Shown here in pieces: positions 44,119-53,221 of a DNA stretch of 64,000 nt (positions are counted from its first letter, which is position 1; the number at the start of each line of letters is the position of its first letter). This DNA comes from Acidobacteriaceae bacterium (GTDB lineage: Bacteria > Acidobacteriota > Terriglobia > Terriglobales > Acidobacteriaceae): assembly GCA_021323655.1 (NCBI GenBank), contig JAJPKO010000048.1, forward strand, positions 1-64,000, written 5' to 3'. Under the pieces are notes generated by a model. It ran no database searches and was not told the origin of the DNA. It saw only the letters and a list, made by a program, of their open reading frames with translations. Both the position numbers and the translations under genes were made by a program.

Positions 44119-45315
44119 GTGCGACGCGTCCTCATCTACCGCAATGAACTTCTACCTGCGTCGGAGACATTCATCCTTGCACAGGCCCATACTCTGCAAC
44201 GGTATGCTCCGGCTTTTGCTGGATTGAAGCGCGTGGATTCCAGTCTGAATCTGCAGATGCACACCAGGCCCGCTGTTTCAGATTCAAGACTACGCCGCCG
44301 CATCTTTCTTTGCAGCGGCATGGACCCCTGTCTGGAGCGGAGGATTGCTGCGCTCCAACCAGAGCTCATCCACGCGCACTTTGCCATAGATGCCAGTGCC
44401 ATTCTACCGGTCGCGCGGAGAATGCGCCTGCCTCTCATCGCCACGCTGCATGGATACGATGTGGCCTGCGAGGACGAGGCCTTTCGCCGCTGGCCTGCAA
44501 CGCGCGTTTATCTGCGCAGGCGCAAGGATCTGTGGCGTTATGCCAGCCTCTTCCTCTGCGTTGCAGAGCATGTCAGAACGCAGGCGATCCTGCGGGGCTT
44601 TCCGCCGGAGAAGTTGTTTGTGCACCATATCGGCGTACGGCTGGGTGCTCCTCCCCTTGCTCCCGCAGAATCGCGCGAACGCACTACCATTCTCTTTGCC
44701 GGCAGGCTGGTCGAAAAGAAGGGCTGCATCCATCTGCTACGCGCCATGCCGCGCATTCTTCAGCGAGTCCCGGAAGCAAAGCTCATCATTCTCGGTGATG
44801 GTCCCAGGCGCGAGGCTTTAGAGCGCGAGGCGCGTCATTTCTGCAGGAGCGTTACCTTCCTCGGGCAACAATCGCATCCGCAGGTGAAGATGTGGATGCG
44901 GCGTGCCCGCGTGCTCGCGGCGCCAAGCGTCCGCGCATCCAATGGTGACCAGGAGGGGCTTCCGACCGTTCTGTGTGAAGCGCAGGCGGCCGGCCTGCCA
45001 GTTATTACATTTGCAACCAATGCAGTTACAGAAGCGCTTCCGGCGGAATTGCGGGGCAGAATGCCAGACGAACGTGACAAGGAAGGCTTGGCAGACGCCA
45101 TTGTTCGCCTTCTTCAGGAAGATGAAGAATGGAAGCACGCCAGCGCGCTGGGGAGAAAGCATGCGGAAGAGCATTTCGATATCACGCGGCAGACGCGCCT
45201 GCTCGAAGAAAAATATGACGAGTGCCTGCGCGCATGGCACAGGCACTCTGGTGGAATGGTTTTTACCGCTGCGTGGCCTTTTCGCGCAGCCCGGGCCCGA
45301 GCGCAAGCTCAATGA
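44119..45315 (+). CDS. Glycosyltransferase family 4 (GT-B fold)
   Basis: A 398-residue GT-B transferase: YRNELLPASETFILAQAHTL, LIHAHFAIDASAILPVAR, ATLHGYDV, TTILFAGRLVEKKGCIHLLR, and the donor-site EX7E motif in SNGDQEGLPTVLCEAQAAGLP. This is the usual GT4 layout. It starts with GTG directly after the acyltransferase stop and is the last gene of the operon. Its last 53 bases overlap the converging sucA gene, and its tail after about residue 375 looks unrelated to the family. Confidence 0.92.
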   Translation: MRRVLIYRNELLPASETFILAQAHTLQRYAPAFAGLKRVDSSLNLQMHTRPAVSDSRLRRRIFLCSGMDPCLERRIAALQPELIHAHFAIDASAILPVARRMRLPLIATLHGYDVACEDEAFRRWPATRVYLRRRKDLWRYASLFLCVAEHVRTQAILRGFPPEKLFVHHIGVRLGAPPLAPAESRERTTILFAGRLVEKKGCIHLLRAMPRILQRVPEAKLIILGDGPRREALEREARHFCRSVTFLGQQSHPQVKMWMRRARVLAAPSVRASNGDQEGLPTVLCEAQAAGLPVITFATNAVTEALPAELRGRMPDERDKEGLADAIVRLLQEDEEWKHASALGRKHAEEHFDITRQTRLLEEKYDECLRAWHRHSGGMVFTAAWPFRAARARAQAQ

Positions 45316-47770
45316 GCGTCCTTTGCTCCATCTCGTGTGCTTTGGCTGAGCCTGTCGCGGGGCTGGCTGCGGCCGAGCGCTTGATACTCAGCACCTGACG
45401 GTCACGCGCGAGCCGCTTCAGCCGCGGCATGACGAATGACAGGGCGCCCATGTTCTCTGGCTCTTCCTGTACCCAGATGACTTCATGTGCCTCAGGATGC
45501 GCCTTGATGGCGGTCTCCAGCTCGGCCTCTGGCCACGGATAGATCTGCTCAACAAAAATGATGCCGGTCGTTCCGTCGTTGCGCTTTTCGCGCTCGACGC
45601 GCAGCTCGTGACCGATTTTTCCGGTGCACACCAGCAGCCGCTTTGCATTTTTGATCTTCGTCTCCGGCAGCACGTTCTGGAAGTGCGGGCGTGAAAACTC
45701 CTCAATGGAAGAAACCGCATCCGGATGGCGCAGCATGCTCTTGGGAGTAAAGACAATAAGGGGCTTGCGCCATTTGCGCAGCGCCTGCCGCCGGAGCAGA
45801 TGGAAATACTGCGCGGCCGTGGAAGGCTGGCAAATCTGCATATTATCGTGCGCTGCGAGCTGAAGGTAGCGCTCGATGCGGGCGCTCGAGTGCTCGGGCC
45901 CCTGGCCTTCATACCCATGCGGCAGCAGAACGACTACTCCGGCGAGCAGTCCCCACTTGTCTTCGCCCGAGGAAATGAACTGGTCAAAGATGATCTGCGC
46001 GCCGTTGGCAAAGTCGCCGAACTGCGCCTCCCACATCACCAGCGCTTCAGGAAAGTCGCGGCTGTATCCATATTCATAGCCGAGCACCGCGGCCTCAGAG
46101 AGCACTGAGTTATAGACTTCAAACTTCGCCTGGTCCTGCTGCAAATGGTTCAGCGGAATGTAGGTCTGCTCGTTCTCCACATCAATCAGCACGCTGTGGC
46201 GCTGGTTAAAGGTGCCGCGCTGGCTGTCCTGCCCGCTCAGCCGCACCGGAACACCGGCCTTCAGCAGCGAACCAATGGCGACGGCTTCTGCCATTCCGTA
46301 ATCGAAGGGTTGCTTGCCTTCGCCCATCTTGCGGCGCTGTTCGAGCAGCTTCTGAATCTTCGGATGAACATGGAAGCCTTCCGGTACCTTCGTCAGACCG
46401 TCAGCGATCTCGCCAACCTGCTGCGCGCTCAGGCCGGTTTCCACTTCGTACTCCGGCCTGAATTTGCCGCCCTTGAACTGCGACCAGTAGTCGGGCAGCA
46501 CTGCGAGCGTCGGCATCTTCTTCATGGACTTTGCTGCTCGCTGCGCCTCGGCGAACTCGGTCTGCAATTGTTTTACGCGTGCGCTGATTTCTGCCCCCAG
46601 CTTCTTTGCGTAGATTTCATAGAGTGGCGGATGCTCCTTGATCTTCGCGTAGCGCAAGGGCTGCGTAATGGTTGGATCGTCCACCTCACTGTGCCCATGA
46701 CGGCGATAGCCGATCAGGTCAATCACCACGTCGCTCTTGAAGGTGTAGCGGTATTCCGCAGCAAGCGCAGCGATGCGAACGACGGCATCCGGGTCTTCCG
46801 CATTCACGTGAAAGACGGGAATGGGCAGGCGCTTGGCAATATCGGATGAGTAACGCGACGAATTCGATTCTTCCGGCTCTGCCGTGAAACCCAGCAGGTT
46901 GTTCACGATGATGTGAATGCTTCCGCCGACGGAGAAGCCCTGCACGTTGGCCAGGTTCAGCGTCTCGGCCCAGATGCCCTGTCCGGCAAAGGCCGCATCG
47001 CCGTGGATGGCAATCGGAAGCACGCGGTCTACGCCCTCTGCACCGTAGCGGACCTGCTTGGCGCGAGCTCGGCCCATGACGACCGGGTCTACGGCTTCCA
47101 GGTGGCTCGGATTTGAGACCAGATGCAACGCAAGCTCTTTGCCTCCTCGCGTTTCAAAGATGCCGGTGGCGCCCACGTGATATTTCACGTCGCCGCCGCC
47201 CAGGATGCTGCGCGGGTCTACGTCCTCAAACTTTGAGAAGATGTCGGCCGGGGACTTGCCGAAGGTATTCACCATCACGCTGAGGCGTCCACGATGGCTC
47301 ATGCCTATCACGGCCTTCTCAGCACCCAGCTCGGCGGAGCGGCCCAGCAGTTCATCGAGAAAGGGAATCAGCGCCGTTACACCTTCAAGCGAGAAGCGCT
47401 TTGTGCCCAGATAGCGGGACTGGATGACCTGCTCAAAGATGTCTGCCTTAATCAGCAGGTCGAGAATGCGCTGCTGGTCAGCCTTGGGCGCATTCGTCTC
47501 CAGACGTTCGGCGATCCACTGCCGCCGCTCGCGATATGGAATGTGCATAAACTCAGCGCCGATGGTGCCGCAGTAATATTTGCGGGCCTCGTCTGCGTCT
47601 TCACCTTCGTAATCCAGATCGGTGATCCGTTCAGGGGAGAGGTATTGTCCGAGAGGGTCAAGCTGCGCCTGGAGATGTCCCCAGCGGCGGAAAGCGTCAA
47701 AGACTACTTCGCGGTTTCGGTTTGCCTGTTGCAGTTCAGAATGTGCGGGTTCCAGCTTTGTAGCACTCAT
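45263..47770 (-). CDS. sucA: 2-oxoglutarate dehydrogenase E1 component
   Basis: The thiamin-diphosphate subunit of the TCA-cycle 2-oxoglutarate dehydrogenase. The 835-residue protein has GMSHRGRLSVMVNTFGK, HVGATGIFETRGGKELALHL, the ThDP motif GDAAFAGQGIWAETLNLANV followed by NNLLGF, YRRHGHSEVDDPTITQP and GYEYGYSRDFPEALVMWEAQ-type transketolase motifs. ATG 47770 is preferred; TTG 47806 would add 12 residues. The N-terminal E2-binding helix region is shorter than in E. coli (933 residues). sucB is not adjacent. Confidence 0.96.
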   Translation of the reverse strand: MSATKLEPAHSELQQANRNREVVFDAFRRWGHLQAQLDPLGQYLSPERITDLDYEGEDADEARKYYCGTIGAEFMHIPYRERRQWIAERLETNAPKADQQRILDLLIKADIFEQVIQSRYLGTKRFSLEGVTALIPFLDELLGRSAELGAEKAVIGMSHRGRLSVMVNTFGKSPADIFSKFEDVDPRSILGGGDVKYHVGATGIFETRGGKELALHLVSNPSHLEAVDPVVMGRARAKQVRYGAEGVDRVLPIAIHGDAAFAGQGIWAETLNLANVQGFSVGGSIHIIVNNLLGFTAEPEESNSSRYSSDIAKRLPIPVFHVNAEDPDAVVRIAALAAEYRYTFKSDVVIDLIGYRRHGHSEVDDPTITQPLRYAKIKEHPPLYEIYAKKLGAEISARVKQLQTEFAEAQRAAKSMKKMPTLAVLPDYWSQFKGGKFRPEYEVETGLSAQQVGEIADGLTKVPEGFHVHPKIQKLLEQRRKMGEGKQPFDYGMAEAVAIGSLLKAGVPVRLSGQDSQRGTFNQRHSVLIDVENEQTYIPLNHLQQDQAKFEVYNSVLSEAAVLGYEYGYSRDFPEALVMWEAQFGDFANGAQIIFDQFISSGEDKWGLLAGVVVLLPHGYEGQGPEHSSARIERYLQLAAHDNMQICQPSTAAQYFHLLRRQALRKWRKPLIVFTPKSMLRHPDAVSSIEEFSRPHFQNVLPETKIKNAKRLLVCTGKIGHELRVEREKRNDGTTGIIFVEQIYPWPEAELETAIKAHPEAHEVIWVQEEPENMGALSFVMPRLKRLARDRQVLSIKRSAAASPATGSAKAHEMEQRTLIELALGPGLREKATQR

Positions 47771-48271
47771 AAATATCTGATCCGGGAAATCGCCAGCGCC
47801 AGACAATCGAGTTGTCGGGGTAAATATGCCCGGTGTACGGCCAGAGATTTCATCGTCCCTTTTATTCTACTGGTTTTGCTTCTGATTCGTCGCTTGCGCA
47901 TCTGCTGGAAGTTGCGCGATTACCATAAGAGAGCAGATCAGAATGAGCTCATCTCTTACAGCCTGGGCGGACATCGTCCGGGAATTCCCATCTTCCCAGC
48001 AAATTTCTGCGTGTTCTTGTCGCCATCAGCTTCTGCCACATGCTCAATAACTCAATAACATGGTGCAGGCGCCGCTGCCTTCCATTTACCCCATTCTGAA
48101 AAACATCGTTCCATTTTCTCTGCCCGCGCGCGTATTTGTGTGAAATGTGTAGGGCATAGCTGGGCCTGCAATGGCCAGTTATGCATCATGTGAGTGCGGG
48201 GAAGGGTATTGCTCGGGAGAGCATAGTGGCTGCACATCCCCTTCCCGCTCCCAGTGCATGCTGACAAGCCT
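47771..48271. other. Intergenic region upstream of sucA
   Basis: About 500 bases without a clear gene. It must include the sucA promoter on the right of 47770. Visible structure: a short tandem CTCAATAA repeat (48042-48057 region) and an imperfect inverted pair GCGGGGAAGGG (about 48197) / CCCCTTCCCGC (about 48237). No RNA family was recognised. Confidence 0.4.
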
Positions 48272-49544
48272 TCAGTGATTGCGAAAAAATGCAGACACCG
48301 CCGCCGCAATTAAAAGCAGTCCTGCCGCTACCGCCAGCGCGGCATGAAAGCTGTGCGTAGCATCGCTGACGCGGCCCATAAGATAGGGGCCGCAGAAGCC
48401 GCCGAGCGCGCCGACGGAGTTGATAAGCGCGATGCCGCCTGCCGCAGCTGCCCCTCGCAACATGGTCGTCGGTAAGGCCCAGAAGGGTCCAAAGCATCCC
48501 CAGATTCCGGCTGCGGCAAGAAAGAGAGCACTCATCGCCATCCACGGACTTTGCAGCACAACGCTTAGTGCGAATCCAGCCGCTCCTCCCAGAAGCGGAC
48601 CAATTAGGTGCCACTTTCGCTCCTGTTTCTGGTCAGACGAGCGGGCGATCAAGACCATCGCAATCGCTGCCAGCAAATAGGGGACTGCTGTCAGCAGAAT
48701 TGCCCGCAGATCAGAAGCATGCGAAAGTTGTTTGAGTACCACCGGCAACCACAGGCTCAGACTGTACAGGCCAACAGAAATAGCAAAGTAAACAAATGCC
48801 ATTCGCCAAAGCACTGTGTTCCGCCACACATCGCGCAGATGCACGGCCCGCACATCGGAAATCTCCGCTCGCTCTATCGTCAGTGTTTCGATGAGCCAGA
48901 CTCGCTCATCCTCCTCAAGCCATCTGGCCTGCTCCGGCGTATCTGTCAGCACGTAAAAGACCAACGATCCCAACAAGACTGAAGGCAGCCCTTCTCCTGC
49001 AAAGAGCCACTTCCATCCCGCAACGCCTGCCACTCCATTGAGCCGCAGCAGCAGGTTTGACATGGGAGCACCCACCACTCCAGAAATGGCCGTGGCCGCC
49101 ATAAACAGTGCTACGGCACGTGCCCTCTGCTTGCGCGGAAACCAATACGTCAGATACAGGATGATTCCGGGAAAGAACCCGGCCTCCGCTGCCCCGAGCA
49201 GAAAGCGCAACAGGTAAAAACTCCGCCGGGGTGCGCACAAGCGGCATGCTGGCGGAGATTACGCCCCAAATGACCATCAGAATGCCGATCCAGCGCCGTG
49301 GGCCTACCCGCAGCAGCACCAGATTGCTCGGTACTTCAAACAGCGCATAGCTCAGAAAAAACAGTCCTGCGCCCGTGCCATACACCGTATCGCTGAAGCC
49401 CAGCTCATGCCGGATAAAGAGCGCCGCATAGCCCACATTTACGCGGTCGAGATAGGCGAAGATATAGAGCGCAAAAAGAAAAGGCAGCAGGCGGCGAGAT
49501 ACGCGCGCGACCGTCCTCGCCCCAAGCTGCCCGGCCGTTTCCAT
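48272..49544 (-). pseudogene. MFS transporter (ACS/anion:cation type) with a one-base frameshift
   Basis: The N-terminal part from ATG 49544 reads LFALYIFAYLDRVNVGYAAL and FEVPSNLVLLRVGPRRWIG to VRTPAEF. The frame then breaks, and the family sequence resumes one base off as YLLRFLLGAAEAGFFPGIIL and YLTYWFPRKQRARA to a stop at 48272. The break is at a run of five A on the plus strand (49216-49220) where four would restore a roughly 423-residue protein with 12 helices. The ACS family carries organic and sugar acids. It starts five bases after the alpha-galactosidase stop, so the pair was one operon. Real slippage or a homopolymer sequencing error. Confidence 0.87.
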
Positions 49545-49549
49545 GGAAG

Positions 49550-50740
49550 CTATTGGCTGACCTTCAGCATCACCACGCCGTGTTCCGGCACCTGCACGGA
49601 GTAGCTTCCGTTCTTTGCCGTCACATCTTCATGCTTCCACAGGTCGCGCAGCTTCGCATTTCCGCTAAAGCCAATCTTCTTCAACTGCAGAGTGATGGTA
49701 CGCGGCGAATCGGCCCGGTTGAACAGGCCCACAGCCTCCGCTCCGCCCGAAAGCGGCTTTGCCCATATCTCTTTGGGGCCTTCGACCCATACGCGGTCGC
49801 CCTGCTTGCCCAGCTTGTCCTGGTCTACGGCAATCACTTCCTTGTTGGTCAGAATCTCCAGCGTGTCCTTTGACATGTCGCTCAGGTCATTTCCGGCCAG
49901 TAGCGGTGCCGCCAGAATCGCCCACAGCGACATATGCGTGCGGTACTCTTCGGTCGTCATGCCGCCATTGCCGATCTCCAGCATGTCCGGATCATTCCAG
50001 TGTCCGGGCCCGGCATATTTTGAAAGCCCCGCCTGTGAGAAACCGATCTCAGCCATGCGACTGTAATGGTCAGAAATGTCGCCTGTCGTGCGCCACAGAT
50101 TGCCGCCAACTTCCGGCCCCCACTTCCACACATCGTTCCAACCATACTGGCACAGGCTGAAGACAATGGGGCGTCCTGTTGCCACGAGCGCCTTGTGCAT
50201 CTTTTCATACGCGGCCTTCTGCATCTCAAAGGCCTGCTTGCTGTGCTCGTCTCCTGTCTTTTCTTTCATGATTTTGATGAAGCTGCACAGGTCATACTTC
50301 AGATAATCAATACCCCACGCGGCATACGTCTTTGCGTCCTGCTCTTCGTGCCCGTAGCTGCCTTCATAGCCTGCGCAGGTTTTTGGCCCGGGTGAAGAAT
50401 AAATACCCAGCTTCAAACCTTTAGAATGCACATAATCCGCCAGTGCCTTCATGTCAGGAAACTTGCTGTTGGTGTGGATGACGCCATTCGCGTCACGCTG
50501 GCCTTCCCAGGTGTCATCAATATTCACGTAGATATATCCGGCATCGCGCATCCCGCTTGATACCAGCGCATCCGCAGCGGCACGCACGTCCGCATCGGAA
50601 ACTTTTTCCGCAAAGTGGTTCCAACTGTTCCACCCCATTGGCGGCGTCGCCGCAACCTGAGGAGACTGTGCCAGTGCAAAAACCGACGCAACCAGCAAAC
50701 CCATTCCGCACACAAGAGAGCCAATTCTATTTTTAAACAT
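49550..50740 (-). CDS. Exported alpha-galactosidase (GH27)
   Basis: A 396-residue GH27 enzyme with a signal peptide (VCGMGLLVASVFALAQ). TPPMGWNSWNHFAEKVSDAD opens the barrel, GYIYVNIDDTWEG follows, and the nucleophile is D150 in DYLKYDLCSF. LWRTTGDISDHY carries the probable acid/base Asp, and GHWNDPDMLEIGNGGM is also typical. It removes terminal alpha-galactose from galactomannan or galacto-oligosaccharides in the periplasm. The following transporter gene is five bases away. Confidence 0.94.
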   Translation of the reverse strand: MFKNRIGSLVCGMGLLVASVFALAQSPQVAATPPMGWNSWNHFAEKVSDADVRAAADALVSSGMRDAGYIYVNIDDTWEGQRDANGVIHTNSKFPDMKALADYVHSKGLKLGIYSSPGPKTCAGYEGSYGHEEQDAKTYAAWGIDYLKYDLCSFIKIMKEKTGDEHSKQAFEMQKAAYEKMHKALVATGRPIVFSLCQYGWNDVWKWGPEVGGNLWRTTGDISDHYSRMAEIGFSQAGLSKYAGPGHWNDPDMLEIGNGGMTTEEYRTHMSLWAILAAPLLAGNDLSDMSKDTLEILTNKEVIAVDQDKLGKQGDRVWVEGPKEIWAKPLSGGAEAVGLFNRADSPRTITLQLKKIGFSGNAKLRDLWKHEDVTAKNGSYSVQVPEHGVVMLKVSQ

Positions 50741-50870
50741 TGTTTTGATCTGGATTCTCCTTTACACAGCAAGATATCCACTCAGGGCAAAGATGTAAAC
50801 GCGAACATGCATCCGCTGCCGTTCGCAAATTTTTCATCTGTCCTGCAATGCTGCTATAAATGTGCTGTTT

Positions 50871-51923
50871 ATGAAAGCCATCGTTCGCATGATTGCGGTG
50901 TTAGGGTGGCTGCTGGCATTTGCTGCTGTTGCACAGACCACTCCGAAGCAGTCCCTCCTGGTTCTCTCTAAAGTGGACCGCACCCTTGCCATTGTGGACC
51001 CCGCAACTCTTCACGTGATTGCGAAGCTCCCCGCGGGAAACGATCCGCATGAGGTCGTTACTTCCGCCGATGGCAAGTACGCTTACATCTCCAATTATGG
51101 GTACGGCGCTTATAACACCATCACCGTCGTTGATCTTGTCGCGCAGAAGACGCTGCCGCCTGTGGACCTGGGCGCGCTGCGCGGCCCGCACGGACTTGCC
51201 TTTGCTGATGGCAAGCTATGGTTTACCGCGGAGGTTGCCAAGGCCATTGGCCGTTATGATCCTTCTTCCGGCAGGGTGGACTGGATCCTCGGTCTGGGAC
51301 AAGATCGTACGCACATGATCTTCGTCACGCCAGATGCGCATCGCATTGTCACGACGAACGTCAACTCCGGAAGCGTCAGCATCGTTGACCAGCTTGCGGT
51401 ACCACCGCAAGGCCCTGTTCCCGGAGCACAGACCAACCGCCCGAATTATACGCAGCCACATGGTCCGCCGATAGACTGGAAGCAGACCATCATCCCCGTT
51501 GGCAAAGGCCCGGAGGGCTTCGCCATCTCTCCTGATGGCAAAGAAGCGTGGATCGGCAATGGCAGGGACGGCACGATCTCCATTCTTGAACTGGCCCAAA
51601 AGAAGGTCGTCGGGACGATTCAGGCCAATCTTCCGGGCATCAATCGCGTGAAATTCACTCCGGACGGGAGACTGGTCTTCATCTCCAGCGTGCGCAGCCC
51701 GAACCTTAAGATTTACGACGCTGCATCGCGGAAACTGATCAGGGAAATCCCAATCGGTCACGCATCCGAAGGCATACTTGTTCAGCCTGACGGCACGCGT
51801 GTCTTCGTCTCCTGCTCGCCCGATGATTATGTAACTGTAGTTGACATAAAATCGCTTCAGGTGACTGGGCATATTGAAGCCGGGCGGGAACCCGACGGTC
51901 TCGCCTGGGCCGTGCGGCGATGA
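50871..51923 (+). CDS. Exported YVTN/YncE-type beta-propeller protein
   Basis: A 350-residue secreted protein with a signal peptide (MIAVLGWLLAFAAVAQ) and seven-bladed-propeller repeats of the YVTN type: VVTSADGKYAYISNYGYG, GFAISPDGKEAWIGNGRDG, VKFTPDGRLVFISSVRSP, ILVQPDGTRVFVSCSPDDYV. Such proteins bind ligands or partners; no enzyme site is evident. It is divergent from the alpha-galactosidase gene (130 bases between starts) and ends seven bases from the converging amine oxidase. Confidence 0.87.
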   Translation: MKAIVRMIAVLGWLLAFAAVAQTTPKQSLLVLSKVDRTLAIVDPATLHVIAKLPAGNDPHEVVTSADGKYAYISNYGYGAYNTITVVDLVAQKTLPPVDLGALRGPHGLAFADGKLWFTAEVAKAIGRYDPSSGRVDWILGLGQDRTHMIFVTPDAHRIVTTNVNSGSVSIVDQLAVPPQGPVPGAQTNRPNYTQPHGPPIDWKQTIIPVGKGPEGFAISPDGKEAWIGNGRDGTISILELAQKKVVGTIQANLPGINRVKFTPDGRLVFISSVRSPNLKIYDAASRKLIREIPIGHASEGILVQPDGTRVFVSCSPDDYVTVVDIKSLQVTGHIEAGREPDGLAWAVRR

Positions 51924-51930
51924 AGCGGCC

Positions 51931-53208
51931 TTAGGGTTGGCCTGTAAATATCTGCCGCGCAGCCCTCAATCCTGATACCAGCGCACCATGTACTGTGCCC
52001 CAGTGTCCGGTGGTGTCAGTATGCTCACCCGCGAAGAACAGCGTCTTCTCTACCGGCTGCGCCATCTTTTCTGAAGCATCCGATGCCCCTGTCGGCGCGT
52101 AGCTGTATGCTCCCAGGCTGAACGGGTCGCGATGCCAGTCATGCGTGTGCCAGCTTACGAGCAACTCGCGCAGGTGCTTTTCCGGAACAGAGAAGATCCT
52201 GGCCAGCGCTTTCAATCCGGCCTCTGCAAACGTCTGGTCGTAGAGAACGGCAGCGTCGAGCGCCTTCGGGCCGCCGACCCATCCGGTGAGCATCGGCGTA
52301 GCATCCGGGGACGGGGCCCACCAGACGCGCGGCAGGTCATGTTGCGAAAATAGAAAGTGCGCATTGGGAAACTGTGTCTGCCAAAATCGCTCGCGGAAAA
52401 GAAATGTCGCTCGCTTTGCGCTGCCCATCGCCATCTGTGCGGCAGCATGCAGAGTCGAGGCAGGCGCGGGATCAAAATGAATGCTTCCCGTCTGCAAGAC
52501 TCCTAGCGGTACGGTAATCACGCACTGCGCCGCTTCAAAGAGGTGGTCCTGGCCCTGCTGCACGGCGCGAATCCTGACGCGCCCTTGCTGCCACTCGACA
52601 GAATTTGCCACCGTCGAAAGAAAGATCTCGCCGCCAGCGCGCTGAAACTCACTCAGCAGAAATGCGGGAAGGGCGGTGTAGCCGTCGCGAATGCGGAAGG
52701 CAAGATGGCCCTCGATGGCATCTTCCGCGTCCTGCTGTTTCCGGAGCGCCGCGATACCGATGCGCGAAGCATCGGCTGCATTAAACCCTTCCACAAATGC
52801 AATGGCCGATTCGGCGACCGGGCCGGTCAGGTTTTTCTGCGCAATCCACTCCGCAAAACTCTGGTCAGGGCCTTCCTGAGGGAGTTCCCGCATCAGATCA
52901 AAGCCGTTGGGCGCTTCACCGCACTCGCGCAGAGCATTCTGCTCAAAGCAGAGGATGTCGCCGTCCAGCTCATAGGCATCCAGATGGGCTTCTGCAATCA
53001 GCTGCCACAGCTCTGGCGGGCGGCCATGGATGAACTCCGCGCCCAGCTCAACGGGGAGAGCAAACCCTTGTTGGTGCTGAGAAAAAATCCGGCCGCCGAT
53101 ACGCGAGCGTGCTTCCAGCACAGCAACAGTCTTGCCTTGTGCGGCCAGCGTCCGCGCGGCGGAGAGGCCGGCAATGCCAGCGCCCAGAACCAGCACATCA
53201 CATTTCAT
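51931..53208 (-). CDS. FAD-dependent amine oxidase family protein
   Basis: A 425-residue flavin monoamine oxidase-like protein: DVLVLGAGIAGLSAARTLAA (FAD loop, 4-23), EARSRIGGRIFSQ, LGAEFIHGRPPELW, and the C-terminal FFAGEHTDTTGHWGTVHGAL, which holds the second FAD contact. Family members oxidise amines (polyamines, amino acids) to imines with peroxide release. ATG 53208 is used as start, and the gene follows the GntR regulator by 13 bases, so both may be co-transcribed. Confidence 0.9.
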   Translation of the reverse strand: MKCDVLVLGAGIAGLSAARTLAAQGKTVAVLEARSRIGGRIFSQHQQGFALPVELGAEFIHGRPPELWQLIAEAHLDAYELDGDILCFEQNALRECGEAPNGFDLMRELPQEGPDQSFAEWIAQKNLTGPVAESAIAFVEGFNAADASRIGIAALRKQQDAEDAIEGHLAFRIRDGYTALPAFLLSEFQRAGGEIFLSTVANSVEWQQGRVRIRAVQQGQDHLFEAAQCVITVPLGVLQTGSIHFDPAPASTLHAAAQMAMGSAKRATFLFRERFWQTQFPNAHFLFSQHDLPRVWWAPSPDATPMLTGWVGGPKALDAAVLYDQTFAEAGLKALARIFSVPEKHLRELLVSWHTHDWHRDPFSLGAYSYAPTGASDASEKMAQPVEKTLFFAGEHTDTTGHWGTVHGALVSGLRAARQIFTGQP

Positions 53209-53221
53209 GCAGAATTGGATG

